DNA from: Clarkia xantiana subsp. parviflora
Lineage: Eukaryota > Streptophyta > Magnoliopsida > Myrtales > Onagraceae
NCBI GenBank assembly: GCA_036873135.1
Contig: JAPTYO010000005.1
Span: forward strand, 18,248,666 to 18,312,665
Reading direction: 5' to 3'
Length of the DNA: 64,000 bases
The translations under genes were made by a program, and so were the position numbers. Within the stretch, counting starts at the first letter, position 1. Each line of letters starts with the position of its first letter. Shown here one piece after another: positions 30,024 through 42,571 of this stretch. The notes below the pieces were generated by a model that searched no databases, was not told where the DNA came from, and saw nothing but the letters and a program-made list of their open reading frames with translations.

Positions 30024-30572
30024 TGTTAGGAGTTCTTGATTTTTATAAATTGATGTTCTTAATTTTTGACATAGTTGGCCGAAATTTTTAAAAGTGAATA
30101 TTTAAAATTTCCAATTTTTATAATTGTTAGTGCCGAAATTTTAATGATGTTCTTAGTAAAATTTGATGTTCATTATATTCAAGAAAAAGCGAACTTTTAT
30201 CAAAATCAAACATTGGGTTGTAATCTTATTATAATTTGATTTTGAAATTTGACCACTTATCTCCAATTATATGTTTCGGCCGAACCCTAAGTAAATTAAC
30301 AAGGTACATTTTTTAATTTCATAGGCCCCAAGTAAGCAAGTTTCGGCCGAAATTATTGTTAATATTGTTTGCCATATTTTAAGTTTTATTAAAGGTGACA
30401 ATATATCTATAATTGTAAATATATGGATAGGTTCACATTAATATATAGAAATATATATAACTATCAATATATCTAGCTAATTTATAGGAATAAAGATATT
30501 ACTGATATATTTAGTTACCTATAAGATTAAGAAAATATATTGTCAGTATTTATTTCCCTATTAAAGATATTG

Positions 30573-30629
<57 letters not shown>

Positions 30630-31208
30630 GTGCCTGAATTTATATATACATATATATATTGTTTATTGATTTTGTCGTAAAGTTAGAATCTTAGCAATAA
30701 ATATGTATATATTTATTATAGACCGAATTATATATATATATATATATGCAATATTGGAAATTATTTTACATAATTAATATTTATTGGAGGCTAAGTTAAG
30801 TTTTAGCGGTCTTTAAAACCCTACTTAGCCCACAAGATTATTTCGGCCCAACTCTATGGGTTTAATGGGCCGGTCCAATTTGCAAAACCGGATAGGATTA
30901 AAACCAAATCGGATTTTCTTAATTGGTTTGACCTAGTCGGGTTGGGTCGAACCGGGGTAACTAAGTGGACCTAACCGAACCGAACTGAACCCTATTTTAT
31001 TGGAACGGTTCGGACCGAACCAGATTTTTGAAATAAAACCGGACCAAACCAAACCGGATTTACTGGACACGAACCGAACCGAACCGAAATTGACTGAAGC
31101 GAACCGGATTTTCTAAATCGAATTCAAGTCAATTAATAAAATAGGATGGTCAAGTTTTAAAAACCAAATGTTTTCGAACTTTAAATAGTCTACGCAGTGC
31201 TAGAAGGT
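30024..31208 (+). other. Copia Y 5' untranslated region
   Basis: AT-rich, no gene. It includes a TA microsatellite (about 30574-30625) and a stretch of GAACCGAACCGAAC-like repeats (30930-31110) that recurs in Z (40590-40680) and W (58860-59000). Confidence 0.75.
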
Positions 31209-31217
31209 TTAAAACTT

Positions 31218-31898
31218 GGGTTAAAGGTCCTTTTGGAACCACATGTTTGCAAAAATTACACTGTTCATACCACTAGTATTTTTTCGTACCGAATTGGTAC
31301 TATATGTTTCCAAACCTTACTGTTTTGGTACCTCCGTTAGGGTTCTGTCAAAAACAGCCGTTAAATTGCATGTGCCATGCACGTGACCAGCCCAAAACTT
31401 TCAATTTTGTTACAATTTAGTCCATCTAATACATCCCTAACTTTTATTTTGTTCAATTTAGTCCCAAAACTTCAAAACCAAACCATTTTCCCAAATTGAC
31501 CTAGCCGGACATAGCCCTAGGCTAAGTCCGGCTAGGTCAATTGGGACCTATACCCAATTTGGAGCTAGGTCTCAATTGACCTAGCCGGACCTAGCCCATG
31601 GGTATGTCCGGCTAGGTCAATTTGGGGAAATGGTTTGATTTTGAAGTTTTAGGACTAAATTGAACAAAATAAAAGTTAGGGATGTATTAGATGGACTAAA
31701 TTGTAACAAAATTGAAAGTTTTGGGCTGGTCACGTGCATGGCACATGCCATTTAACGGCCTTTTTTTACGGAACCCTAACGGAGGTACCAAAACAGTAAG
31801 GTTTGGAAACATATGGTACCAATTCGGTACGAAAAAATACTAGTGGTATGAACAGTGTAATTTTTGCAAACATGTGGTACCAAAAGGACCTTTAACCC
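31218..31898. mobile_element. Foldback Mutator-like MITE (681 bp) with 9-bp target duplication
   Basis: The element starts GGGTTAAAGGTCC and ends GGACCTTTAACCC. Each half of about 330 bp is the near-perfect reverse complement of the other, so nearly the whole element is terminal inverted repeat. It is flanked by TTAAAACTT at 31209-31217 and 31899-31907. A 9-bp duplication with long inverted ends is the hallmark of Mutator-like elements. There is no coding capacity. Shorter nested palindromes lie in the middle (CCGGACATAG...CTAAGTCCGG). Confidence 0.9.
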
Positions 31899-31907
31899 TT
31901 AAAACTT

Positions 31908-32890
31908 TCATGTCTTGATTGAACTTTAATGCCTAGTTTCTATTATGGGGATGGATCTCGGAAATGCATGATTTAGGGACTGTATTAATTAGAGGGCTGA
32001 ATTACAATTGTTTACTTTTCGAAACATATATTTATTAGAACTGTTGTCTTGACTATGTCAGGCTAGCTGGATGTTAGGGGCAGAGCCCTGGTTAAATATA
32101 TGGTATGCGCACTAGGACAGACATGTTGTGATTGTTGCGATTGCCTATAATTCATGTCTAGAAACACGCATGATTAACTGTAAGCATGAATTGCAAGTCA
32201 GCCCCTAATATTTAAAATATTTTTAAAACAAAAGCCAGTCGCCAAATATGCATGTTTGATGAGGAAGTTTCATGTATGACACCTATACTTGAATGTTGAG
32301 GATGTAGCTGTGATAGTTTACTTAGAAAGTAGAATTATATATGTGCTAGCATAAGTTCCTCAGAACATTAGACGCATGACGCGTATGCACGATGTATGGT
32401 TTGGTTGATGAATTTGGCTTGCTATGAATTTGTCTTGTATATGCACGTGTAAGTTCATCGGAACATTTTTCAAATAAAAAAGGGCCTTGGGAAAGCCAAG
32501 ATCGGGTATGCATATTTTAAAATTCTTGTTCCAGTAATTTGTGAATAAAACCATTTTAAGAGACTGATTTATTGGATTGAAGGCGACGGTAATGTGAACT
32601 CTTTCACGAACCCCCTTCCCTCGGTTTATTGGCGGTTGGTCTGTTTAGATGGCTAGGGAATCATTATTTGTCGTATTCCATCTTAATAGATATCCGATGT
32701 ATGCAATCCTTTCTCAAAATGTTATTGTCTCTCTGATTGTGCATGATTATCAATGTGTTCGTATGAGTTGGTTGAATGAGCGCGATTCGATATTTCTTGT
32801 AATCTTGATGGTATGAATTATAATGAATAAAAGGAGTATGTGTTGAACTCTCTGCTACGATTCCGAAAAGCAGAGAGGACAACTACATAT
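31908..32890 (+). other. Copia Y 5' region after the MITE
   Basis: No gene. It aligns with 40790-41580 of Z and 59150-59990 of W (shared 'CTTGACTATGTCAGGCTAGC'-like core), so it is the end of the family leader before gag. Confidence 0.7.
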
Positions 32891-34150
32891 TAATTTTGTA
32901 GTATGTATAATTTTGACAATGAGGGATGAATGTGATAATTTGTTTCCCCAAGAATGGGAGTAGGTTCTTTGATGATCTAAACGCAATTTCGGTGATACAT
33001 TCAACTTTGGATAAAGAGGTTGAAGAAGACTTCAATTGCAACCAGAGAATGTTACAGCTTGGTATCCCTTTGCATCTGCCTCGGTGGAAGCAAGGATGCT
33101 AAAGCTAGAAATATTTTGGTTGAATGTGATGGTCTTCTCTCTTTCCATGGATGCTGGTGTAAGAGCCGCTCAAGACCTTCGTGATGAAAGGTCAACGTGG
33201 AAAAGATGTATATGGTTGTCTGATGCTGACCAGACTCACTTACCGTGAGTCTAGTAAAGTACAGTAACCAAAGAAGTAAAGGGACAACCTTCTCTGCTCA
33301 CCATAACGGTTCGAAAGAAACCAACCATGATCCGCATATCATGAAGAGAAATGGACCGAATAAGTCCTATACGATAATCTGGTGGGTTAAACCCCGTTTA
33401 TAAAGTGCGTCCCAAGTACGCCTCGTATGTCATGAGCATAAAGCTGGAAAATGTTTTATACGGACACAAACTATTTGATTTGATTCACTCGTGAATTTAC
33501 TCAGGTGTAATGTTCAACATGACTCAAAGTTCTCGACTATCTATGCGACGATCATGGATCAAATACGCGACCTTCAGATCAAGAGCCATACCATTGTCAT
33601 TTATCGTACGTTGTTCATTTCAATTACTAAAGTTTTAGTTATTTTGAGATTCAGAGTTATTGAATAAAGTAATTGTAACTCGATTCGTAGCACAATTATC
33701 TTATCAATTTAACGGCCCAGTAAAAGGGAACGATCCGAAACGAAAATTCATACCCACAGGTTTGGAACCAGATTTTTTCTGCCAGGTAAAAAAGGCTGAA
33801 TGAAACGAAACTATACACATGCTCTGTCATCTTAGTTTGGACAACTGAACTGAATAAACCCATCGATTTCGTAGCTAGGTCGAAAGATTTAGTATTTCTT
33901 ACTTCTTAGTACTCCATTATATGATAAATTCCGTAATGATGAGCATGTGTGAAACCGATTGGAATAAATTAAATTGAATTTTGGAAACGAAATGATTTAT
34001 ACCATGGATTAAACTTGGAATAGGCTCCACGGGCGCGTGTACCTCGAAAAAAGGAACACATCGTTTTCAGAGTCCGAATTTAATGATAAAGTGTTTTAAT
34101 GAATGAATGTCGAAATTTTCATTTTCCTCCCTTTGGGAATAATTTATTCA
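32891..34150 (+). pseudogene. Copia Y gag-like remnant
   Basis: Fragments such as 'LSMDAGVRAAQDLRDER' align with Z at 51900-52010. No long frame survives. The assignment to gag rests on its position and on the Z copy, which opens with a gag-like 'YTWSSYLRDLFDARGIYQCI'. Confidence 0.45.
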
Positions 34151-34600
34151 ATACTTTCTTGATGAAAAGAGGTATGCTCCACGAGCTACCACAGACTCGT
34201 AAAGTATCAACTGATGCATAAGGCGAAAGCCCAATGCTGAGTTCAGAGATGGATAAGTGTTTGAGATGAATTAGCCAATGAAAAGGATGATGTCGGTAAA
34301 AATGACTCTCCCACTAAATGCCTTGAACGACAAGTTTGGCAAGACATTCATATCGATAACACACTTCAACTGGCATAGTTTGAAAACATAATGTTACAAT
34401 TTAACAACGGACGTTCCCTATGGGATGAAAAGCAGTTGAATCACATAATTGTAGAATTATGTTCCAACAAATCGGTCAAACATGACGCCATAAAAGCTAA
34501 AAGGGAATGATAACGAGTTAAGTCTTATTATCTTGCGACATTAATTTGCGCATTAAACAAGTATTTGAACTGAGAGTATGATAACTACTCTTAGAGGATA
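34151..34600 (+). other. Copia Y remnant of the integrase region
   Basis: I see no recognisable integrase. Compared with X and W the integrase is almost entirely missing between the gag-like part and the linker. Confidence 0.45.
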
Positions 34601-36640
34601 CATGTTTAAATTAGCTTGTGATAATGGTGTCGTAATAGAACATGAGACGTTACATTCCTTGAGGACGAATTTCCAACGCTTGATTAAATGAAAACAGACG
34701 AAGTCTTGATCGAATTGGAGCAGGATAACGATGATGGTCAGGTCCCACTTACTTCGAGTGGGAGATTTGAGGCACCAACGCAAGTGAATGAAATGGTAAA
34801 TGAAGATGGGGACATTTTCATAGTAAATCCAGTGGGAGGAGAAAATCCTACCACACAAATCACTGTTGCTGCAGGTGCGAATCAAGTTGAACCTGATAAT
34901 CACGTAGCCTGACCGCTGGATGAAAATCCAATAATGCCACAACTACCCATTGTTCCTAGTGGGAGTGGATCAACCAACTTGGTTCCAGATCCTAGTGATC
35001 AAGGAATTAATCTCGGAGTATAATCCCGAGACCGAGAGGTCGTCCAAGAAAAGTTGTACGTCAAGGTTCTAGCACTGCCCTTGTTCCTAGTGGGAGTGAT
35101 GCTCCGATAGAAAGCATTAATCCGAGTGGGAGCAACATTCAGACTCAAGATGGGATTAACGAGCCTAGACGAAGTCAAAGGTATCGAACTTCTCCCAAGA
35201 AGTATCCCATCGAGAAGGGTGAAATATTCACCCTAACTTCTGTTGACGAACCGGTAACGGTTCTAGAAGCGTTGAAAGGACCTCAAGCGAAGGAATGGAG
35301 GAAAGCAATGGAGGAAGAGATCGCTTCAATGAAAGCCAATTCGGTATGGTCTTTAGTTGATTTACCTGCTAACTGTAGAGCCATAGGGGCAAAGTGGATT
35401 CTGAAACTGAAACTCACTGCTGATGGAAATGTCGAGCGATACAAATCTCGGTTGGTTGCGAAAGGTTACACCCAGCTTCACCGAGTGGACTTTGTAGAGA
35501 CATACTCACCGACTGTGAGGTACACAACAGTCAGGGCAATCCTAGCCCTGGTCGCATGCCTCTATCTAAAGCTGCACCAAATGGATGTAAGAGCGCATTC
35601 CTCCACGGAAACCTAGAGGAAGAGATCTATATGGTGCAACCGGAGGGTTTCATTACTACTGGTAACGAACGTAAAGTTTGTAAACTCCGAAGATTCATTT
35701 ATGGTCTTAAGTAATCGTCTCGGAAATTGCTGTGAACGATGTGAGTTTCTTGCATGAATCAAAGTCTTGGTTGGCATCTGTATTTGAGATGAAAGACATG
35801 GGAGAGGCTACATACATCTTAGGCATTGAAATTGCTAGAGATCGTGCCATCCAGAGGTTATGTCTATCTCAGGAAGCCTACATCAACAAATTGTTGAAAA
35901 GGTTTAGATTACAGGATGCCAAACCCGTGGAAACGGCGGTAGTTTTCGGGTGCGCGTTGTCAAAGCCCGACGGCCTGAAGAACCAGCAAGAGCGTGAACA
36001 GATGAGGAGTGCAGAGTATTTAAGCATGGTCAGATCTCTCATGTACGCCATGCTTTGAACTCGTCCGGACATCTGTTACGCTGTGGGCCTAGTAGCAAGT
36101 TTCTAATCAGACCCTAGTTATCAAGATTTAAAAGCTGTAAAGTGGATCGTGCGATATCTGAAAGGTACTGCCGACTACGTACTGTACTGTGAGGGCAGGA
36201 AGTTAGAATTGACCACATTCAGTGAAGCCGATCATGGTGGCGATCCTGACGATCGTAAGTCCACCATAGGAGGATTGTTTCTCCATGCTGATGCCGCCAT
36301 TTCATGGACGAGCAAGAAGTAATCCCGTGTCGCGCTGTTTACGATGGAATCCTAATTCGTTGCTCTTTCCAAAAATGCACAGGAAGCGGTCTGGCTGAAA
36401 AGGCTTCTTACTGCGCTGCTTGATGGCGATGTTGGAGTAAACCTGTGAAGGTGTTCTCTGACAGTCGGGCAGCAATTGCGGCAGTAAAGAATCCAAAGTA
36501 CCATAGTAGGACTAAACACATTGATGTGAATTATAATTATGATAAATCTATGGTTGAAGATAATATAATCACTTTATAATACTCGCCCACTGATGATATG
36601 GTGGCGGACCCACTAATAAACCATTACGCAGGGGGACATT
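34601..36640 (+). pseudogene. Copia Y linker, reverse transcriptase and RNase H
   Basis: The linker holds repeated GTGGGAG motifs. Reverse transcriptase blocks are 'KEWRKAMEEEIASMKANSVW', 'GAKWILKLKLTADGNVERY' and 'FVETYSPTVRYTTVRAILAL'. The catalytic YVDD block is deleted near 35730. RNase H blocks include 'VRYLKGTADYVLY', 'DHGGDPDDRKSTIGG' and 'NAQEAVWLKRLL'. Multiple stops are present, so there is no activity. Confidence 0.88.
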
Positions 36641-37802
36641 TGAAAAGCATGTTAACTTGCTTGGATTACGTAGGGTTTAAATGTGGGCATGTATCTATGA
36701 TAACATTTTGATGAATTGAAAGTTACATTTTGATAAATAACAGAATTGCAATTCGAGTTTATGATTCATCGACGTCCTAATGTTTGATTACATCGGATTT
36801 TACGGTCTATTCACTAAGTCGTAGGAGGAAGCAGTCCTCTGCATAAATTATGTCGAATGTGGACCGTGCCTTGTTACACGGGCACGGTCGTCTTGTAGGA
36901 GAGGGGGACCTCTTCCGAAGCAAGACTGGCTAAGAACCATTTGCGAAACTTGGTTATGCAAAAACGATCATTTGGTTACGAAGTAACACGACATGATCTT
37001 CATTTTGCACTTCTCCGGTGATGAACTCTGTTCGTCATTAACCTCATTCCGGGCAAGCTGAAAGTATGCGATAGCATCATTGACATATCCCACACCTGAC
37101 GATGTTCGGGTATGCTATTGACGCGTGCTTCATACTACGCGTGCACGTTCGACCACGGGGTCATGCTCGGTTGTGCTAGATAGAATCCTCGTGATTCGGA
37201 TGGGCACAAACTTCTCACCTCGAGCATGTGATTGATCTCGGGAGCCTTATGAAGAGGCACTTGAAGTATCCTTATGGACTCAGAACTCATACCTAAGGTC
37301 AGGCTCAATGTTCTCTTCCCGGCGTATAAGCGCAGTGCTAAAGAAAAAGGCCAAGTTACCACGTCTTTGGAAACCGGTTGGGTTTGACTAAGTGTATGAG
37401 CATTAAGGATGGTCAAGTTCACCTGTAATTCATCGACTCTTGAATTCACTAGGTAGCCACCAACCGGATATTATTTGAAGGTTGTGAATACTTGTGCGGA
37501 TGCCCTGGAGAAGTATTCCTATGTGGGAACTGGGCAATTGGAGAATTAACTGTTGACCTAGGATACTGCACAATACAAATTGATGTTTTTAACAGGTTGA
37601 TTTGAGACAGGGAATCAACGTTCCGCGGGCGCGACAACACTCCTAACAGATGAGTAGCACGATGCTCGTCGTATCCGTCGGTCGCAAGGCAAACCTCGTA
37701 TGAACTATTCGGAAGCAGGGGCAGGATCAAAAGAGTGAAATGTTGATGCGATTTGGACAACAATACATTAACAGGCACCCTTCCATTTCGGCGAGTGGGA
37801 GC
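36641..37802 (+). other. Copia Y 3' region with polypurine tract
   Basis: No supported gene. It aligns with 38830-39995 of X. It ends in GGCGAGTGGGAGC directly before the 3' LTR, the likely polypurine tract. Confidence 0.7.
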
Positions 37803-38399
37803 TGTTAGCATATGATGATTGGGCGCCGTAATTGGTAGCCCATTAATATGTATACGTTACCTAAGAAATTGGGTAAATGTCACATTAGGAAATTTGGACT
37901 TGACCCAAATCCCAATTGACATGAGAGGCCAAAATTTGGGCCTCCCTTACACATATAGGCCGGCCGAAACTTACTAAGGGCAAAGTGGACTTTTGTCCAC
38001 TTTGCTCCTCCTATAAATAAAGGGTGTTAGGGTTTTATTTTGGGTAATTCACAATTCCTCCTAAGTGGTGATTTGAGAGAAAAACCTTCCTCCCTAAAGT
38101 TAGGTTTCGGCCGAACCATATTCACCACCAAGGGTGTGCCAATTTGCTGAGAGCAAAACACTCCGGAGATCCGTCCCTTGCAAGAATCGACCAGAGGCTT
38201 TGCGATGTACCTAATACCGCGTAGGGCTTCCTTAAAAAGAACCTCTACGGGTTCCGTCCGGTGGATCTTGAATTCCCTTAGCAGGATCCTTGGGCTACAG
38301 AAATGGCTAAGGTATGTGCACATCTTCCGCTGCGTAATTCTGATTGCTGGCATGTACCTGTGTTTATGTTTCCGTAGTAATCTGCACTGTAATCAAACA
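37803..38399 (+). repeat. Copia Y 3' LTR (597 bp)
   Basis: It starts TGTTAGCATATG and ends GTAATCAAACA. TTATG follows at 38400-38404. Confidence 0.92.
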
Positions 38400-38404
38400 T
38401 TATG

Positions 38405-38760
38405 ACGGTAGGAAGCTAGAATTTTCTGGTTTTAGTGACGCCGACCATGGTGGCGATCCAGATGATTGTAAGTCCACCTCAGGAGGAGTATTTCTCCTTG
38501 CTAATGCCTCCATTTCATGGATGATCAAGAAGCAATCATGTGTCGCGCTGTCTACGATGGTATCCAAATTCGTGGCAATCACGAAGAATACACAGGAGGC
38601 TGTCTAGCTAAAGAGATTCTTGACTACTCTGCTTGACATCGAGGACTGGAGTAAACCTGTTTGGATTCTGGCAGTCTAGCAGCGATTGCAGCAGTCAAGA
38701 TTTCAAAGTACCATATTAGGACGAAACACATTAATATTAAATAAAATTATGCGAAAAGTG
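38405..38760 (+). pseudogene. Copia X RNase H end
   Basis: After the Y insertion the frame resumes with 'FSGFSDADHGGDPDDCKSTS', 'GGVFLLANASISWMIKKQSC' and 'KNTQEAV', the C-terminal copia RNase H. It is broken by a stop after 'EAV'. Confidence 0.88.
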
Positions 38761-39995
38761 TGGTAGAAGACAATTTGATCACATTAGAATACTTATCCTC
38801 TAAGAATATAGTGACAGACACATTAACTATGCCACTACGCAGGGATGTTTTCGAATAGCATGTTAAAAAGCTTGGGGTGCGTAGGGTTTAGGAGGATTGT
38901 ATTGTGTCAAATAACATTTTGAGTTTTGAAGTAATATTTGGATATAAAGAATTGAAATTTTGAGTTTATGATCTTACGACGTCATAATGGTTGGATTTCA
39001 TCAGATTTTATGGTCTATAAACTAGTCGTTGGAGAGTGAAACCTACCATAAAACATGTCAAATATGGGTCAGCGTCGTTACACAGGCTCGGTCGTCTTGA
39101 CGGAGGAGGAACCTCCACCAAGTCAAGACCAGCTAAGAACCAAGTTGTTTTTTAAAAACCTGGTTAAGCAAAACGATCATTTGGTTTCTTGGTAACACGA
39201 CATGATCTTGTTTTGCGTATTGCCGTGATAAACTCAGTTCGTCGGAAACTACATTCTGGGCCAGATGAGAATCTGCGATAGCGTATGACATTTCTCACTC
39301 CTGAAAAATATGTAAGTTCAGGTTATGCTATCGATGCACACTTTATACTGCGCGTGCCACATTCGACCACGGGGTCAGGCTCGGTAGTGCCAGGTAGAAT
39401 CCTCGAGATTCGGATGGGCCCAAACTTCTTCACTTTGAGTGACTGAATGATCCCGGTGCTTTATGAAGGAGAACCTCCTTTGGACTTACAACTCTTACCT
39501 AAGGCCAAACTTAATGGTCGCTTCCAAGCGTACGAACGAAGTGCTAAATAAAAAGGTCTAGTGACCACGTTGTAGAAACCAGTTGAGTTTGCCTAAGGGT
39601 ATGAGCGATGTGGATGGTCAATTTCACCTATAATTCTTAGACTCTTGTATTCACTAGGTGACCACCAACCGTATATTAGTTGAAGGTTGTGAATACTTCT
39701 GCGGATGCCTTGGCGATGTTCCTATGTTGACACTTGGAAATTGGAGAACAATAGTTGACCAAGGATACAGTGCGCCACATATATGTTTACTGGATGATCA
39801 CAGTTTGGGAATCAACGTTCCGCAGATGCTACAACACTCTTAGCCGACGAGTAGTACGATGTCCATTGCGTGCTCCAGTCGCACGACAAACGTCGTATGA
39901 ACTATTCCGGAGCAGGGCAGGGATCGAAGAAAAAATGTTGAGGTGTTTGTCGACAACATATTAATGGGCACCCTCCCATTCCGTCGAGTGGGACC
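38761..39995 (+). other. Copia X 3' region
   Basis: No gene. It is homologous to the 3' region of Y and ends in CGTCGAGTGGGACC, a decayed polypurine tract. Confidence 0.65.
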
Positions 39996-40582
39996 TTTTG
40001 GCATTTGGTGAATGGTCCACCGTAATAGGAGCCATTTAATATAAGCCTAACATTTATGGTAATTGGTTAATGTCATATTAGGGATAAGCCTAAAATCCCA
40101 ATTGACATGAGAGGCTTAAAATTGTGCATCCCATCTCCTTATGTGGCAGGCCGAATATTAGAAGAGAGGAGGTGGGATTTTCGTACCTCCTCCTATAAAT
40201 AGGGGGTGTCAGGATTTCTCCAAGGTTAATAGTTAATCAGTCCTTTCTTCCAAGTGTTGAGACAAAGAAATGCCTCCTACCTATAGAGCAAGTTTTGGCC
40301 GAAACCTATTAGAAGGAGGTGCCAAATTGCTTTGAGCAATTTACCCCAGAGGTCTATATCGTGAGGAAATGGTAAGAGGCTTTGTTGTGGAGACTGTTCT
40401 TTCCAGGTGATTCCTTAACAAGAATCACTACAGGATCCGGACGGTGGACCGCGAACACCCACAAGATCTTGGGACTACGGTAAATGAGAAACTAGTATGT
40501 GTCCCTATTCCCCTGCGTAATTAGTTACCTGACATGTACATGTGTTTCTTGTCTGTAGTAATTATCCCAATAATATCCAGCA
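39996..40582 (+). repeat. Copia LTR shared by X and Z (about 587 bp)
   Basis: It aligns with the Y LTRs from TTTTGGCATTTGG to ATCCAGCA, with TATA box CCTATAAATA at about 40191-40200. On its left is the 3' end of X; on its right the 5' leader of Z, but the primer site is gone. Its ends are decayed, so boundaries are approximate. Confidence 0.75.
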
Positions 40583-41583
40583 ATTTGAACCATACCGAAT
40601 TGACTTAATTGAAGCGGACCGAGTTGATCAGACCGGGTCGACCGAACCAGATCGGGTTGGCCGGACCGATTCGGGTCAACTGAAAAAAAAATATAGGTTG
40701 GTCAAATTTAAAATCCAAATGTTTTTGAACTTTAAAAGTACCTACACAATGCGAATTGGTTTGATATTTACATGTTTTAATCAAATCTGATGCCTAATTT
40801 CTGTTATAGGATGGATCGCGGAAAATGCATGATTATGGGACTGAATCATTTTGTGGGCTGAATTGCTATTGTTATGTATTGATATGAATTCATGTCAGAA
40901 TTGAGTCTTGACTATGTCAAGCTAGCTAGATATTGCGTGTTGGGGACGGAGCCCTGTTTTTCAATTATTGAGCTGCGCACTAAGATAGACATGCTGTGTT
41001 GAGTGATCTTGACGAGGATCCATGTCTAGAAGTTGGCATGATTTTCATAAAATGAATTGCAAGTAAGCCCTAAATATTTTAAAGAGATATTAAGTTGACA
41101 AATATTCATGATTTATGTAGAATGATTACGCATGATGCGTATTCATGATAGTTTCAGGATGTGGTTGGATGTGATAATTTACTAGTCAAGAAGAATTATA
41201 TATACTTGCATGAAATCCTCAAAATATTTTTAAAAGGGCTTTGGGAAAACCAATATCGGGTTAAAACGATCTTGTATGTAAAACTCCGTGTTCCGGTTAA
41301 AGCGATTAAACCGTTTTCAAAGAGACTGATCTATTAGAATGAAGACGTCGGCAATGTGAACTGTTAACACGGCCTCCTTTCATAGGTTTACTGGTGGTCG
41401 GGTTGGTTATATTACTGAAGAATCATTGTTTTTTCCCACCTATCTCATAGATATTCGATGTAAGCAATTCTTTTCAAAATGTTTTAAATTGTCATCCTGA
41501 TTTTCGCATGGTTTGTCAATGTGTTAGTTTTGATGGCTTAACAAGTGCAATTCTATATTCCTTGCAATCTTGATTGTGTGAAC
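40583..41583 (+). other. Copia Z 5' leader
   Basis: Non-coding. It contains the GACCGGGTCGACCGAACC-like block and aligns with 30930-32830 of Y without the MITE. Confidence 0.7.
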
Positions 41584-42571
41584 TGTTAGGTTATAAAGTC
41601 TAGGTCAACGGCTCGTCAATCTAGAATTTATCTCCCACTAATGAAATGTCGGGTTCAGTGTTCCTAGGACTAGTCGTTCTGATCCATGCCCTTCTGCTCC
41701 CTTGGGGTAGTCGTTCTGATATATGTCCTTCTCTTCTCTCCTACTGACCTCCTTTCCTTCTCTCCTTCTGACCTCCTGAGGCTTGTACTTCTTACCCCTG
41801 GGGCTTGTCCTACTGCTCTACGCTCTTCTGCTTCCTTGACTCTCTTCTCCTTGCCATCCTGCAAGAGGGGCAATACCAGGCACAGAGGGGGGGGGGGGTG
41901 GTGCCTGATGAACCTTCTCTGATGCCTAAGTCAGTACGGTTTTAGAGAGATAAAGATAGAGAGATGTCAGAGCAAAATTGTGCAACTTGCCAAGATGTCC
42001 AAATGAATAGTGGAGGTGGGGTATTTATAGGCAACGGTGTCATTAAGGTGGCTTAATGACATCGTTAACCTTTAAACACAGTTAATTAACATTTAAACAC
42101 GTAATTAAGACCTTAGGATACGGAGAAGGTAGGCGGAGTAAACCGAGTATGGGAGTCCAAAAATGGTGCCGGGGCCCTTGGGGGGAAGGGAAATCCGACC
42201 CCCAAGGGTAGGGGTTGGGTGAGGGCACCCAACCCCTCCTAGGGAGGATGGGGTTGGCCAACCCCATCCCTCCTAGGAGAGATCGGGTTGGCCGACCCGA
42301 TCTCTCCTAGGAGAGATCGGGTTGGTCCACCCGATCTCACCTAGGGGAGATCGGGTTGGCTGACCCGATCTCCCCTAGGGGAGGTCGGGTGTGGCCACCC
42401 AACCTCACCTAGGTGAGTTTGCCTCGGCCGGACGAGCGCTTCGACCTCGTCCGAGCCGTTGATGTTCTCGCGAAGTGTTCGGATTGAAGTTTCGATTTAC
42501 AATCATTAACGGGATGATAAAAATACAACGGTTCGGAAGTCAACGGGTTCAAATTGGGCGTATATCCATCA
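41584..42571 (-). repeat. E3 3' LTR (988 bp)
   Basis: Plus-strand ends are TGTTAGGTTATAAAG and CGTATATCCATCA. It has six hairpin units (about 42205-42415), the dyad-TATA promoter (TATA at 42021-42030) and a tandem CCTTCTGACCTCC repeat in its R/U5 part that E1 and E2 lack. Confidence 0.94.

Larger units (their letters stand above)
29410..38399 (+). mobile_element. Copia Y: Ty1/copia element with both LTRs, decayed
   Basis: LTRs at 29410-30007 and 37803-38399 flank it, with target duplication TTATG. The LTRs differ by roughly 10 percent by eye, so it is old. It carries a long 5' region with a foldback element, a gag-like remnant, almost no integrase, a broken reverse transcriptase and RNase H, and a long 3' region. 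It is non-functional. Confidence 0.9.
26412..39995 (+). mobile_element. Copia X: decayed Ty1/copia, split by Y
   Basis: Segments 26412-29409 and 38405-39995 form one plus-strand element. Its RNase H region is interrupted by Y, with TTATG duplicated (29405-29409 and 38400-38404). The 5' end is cut by C1. Coding parts are full of stops and frameshifts. It ends in CGAGTGGGACC, a polypurine-like run, just before the LTR at 39996. Confidence 0.85.
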
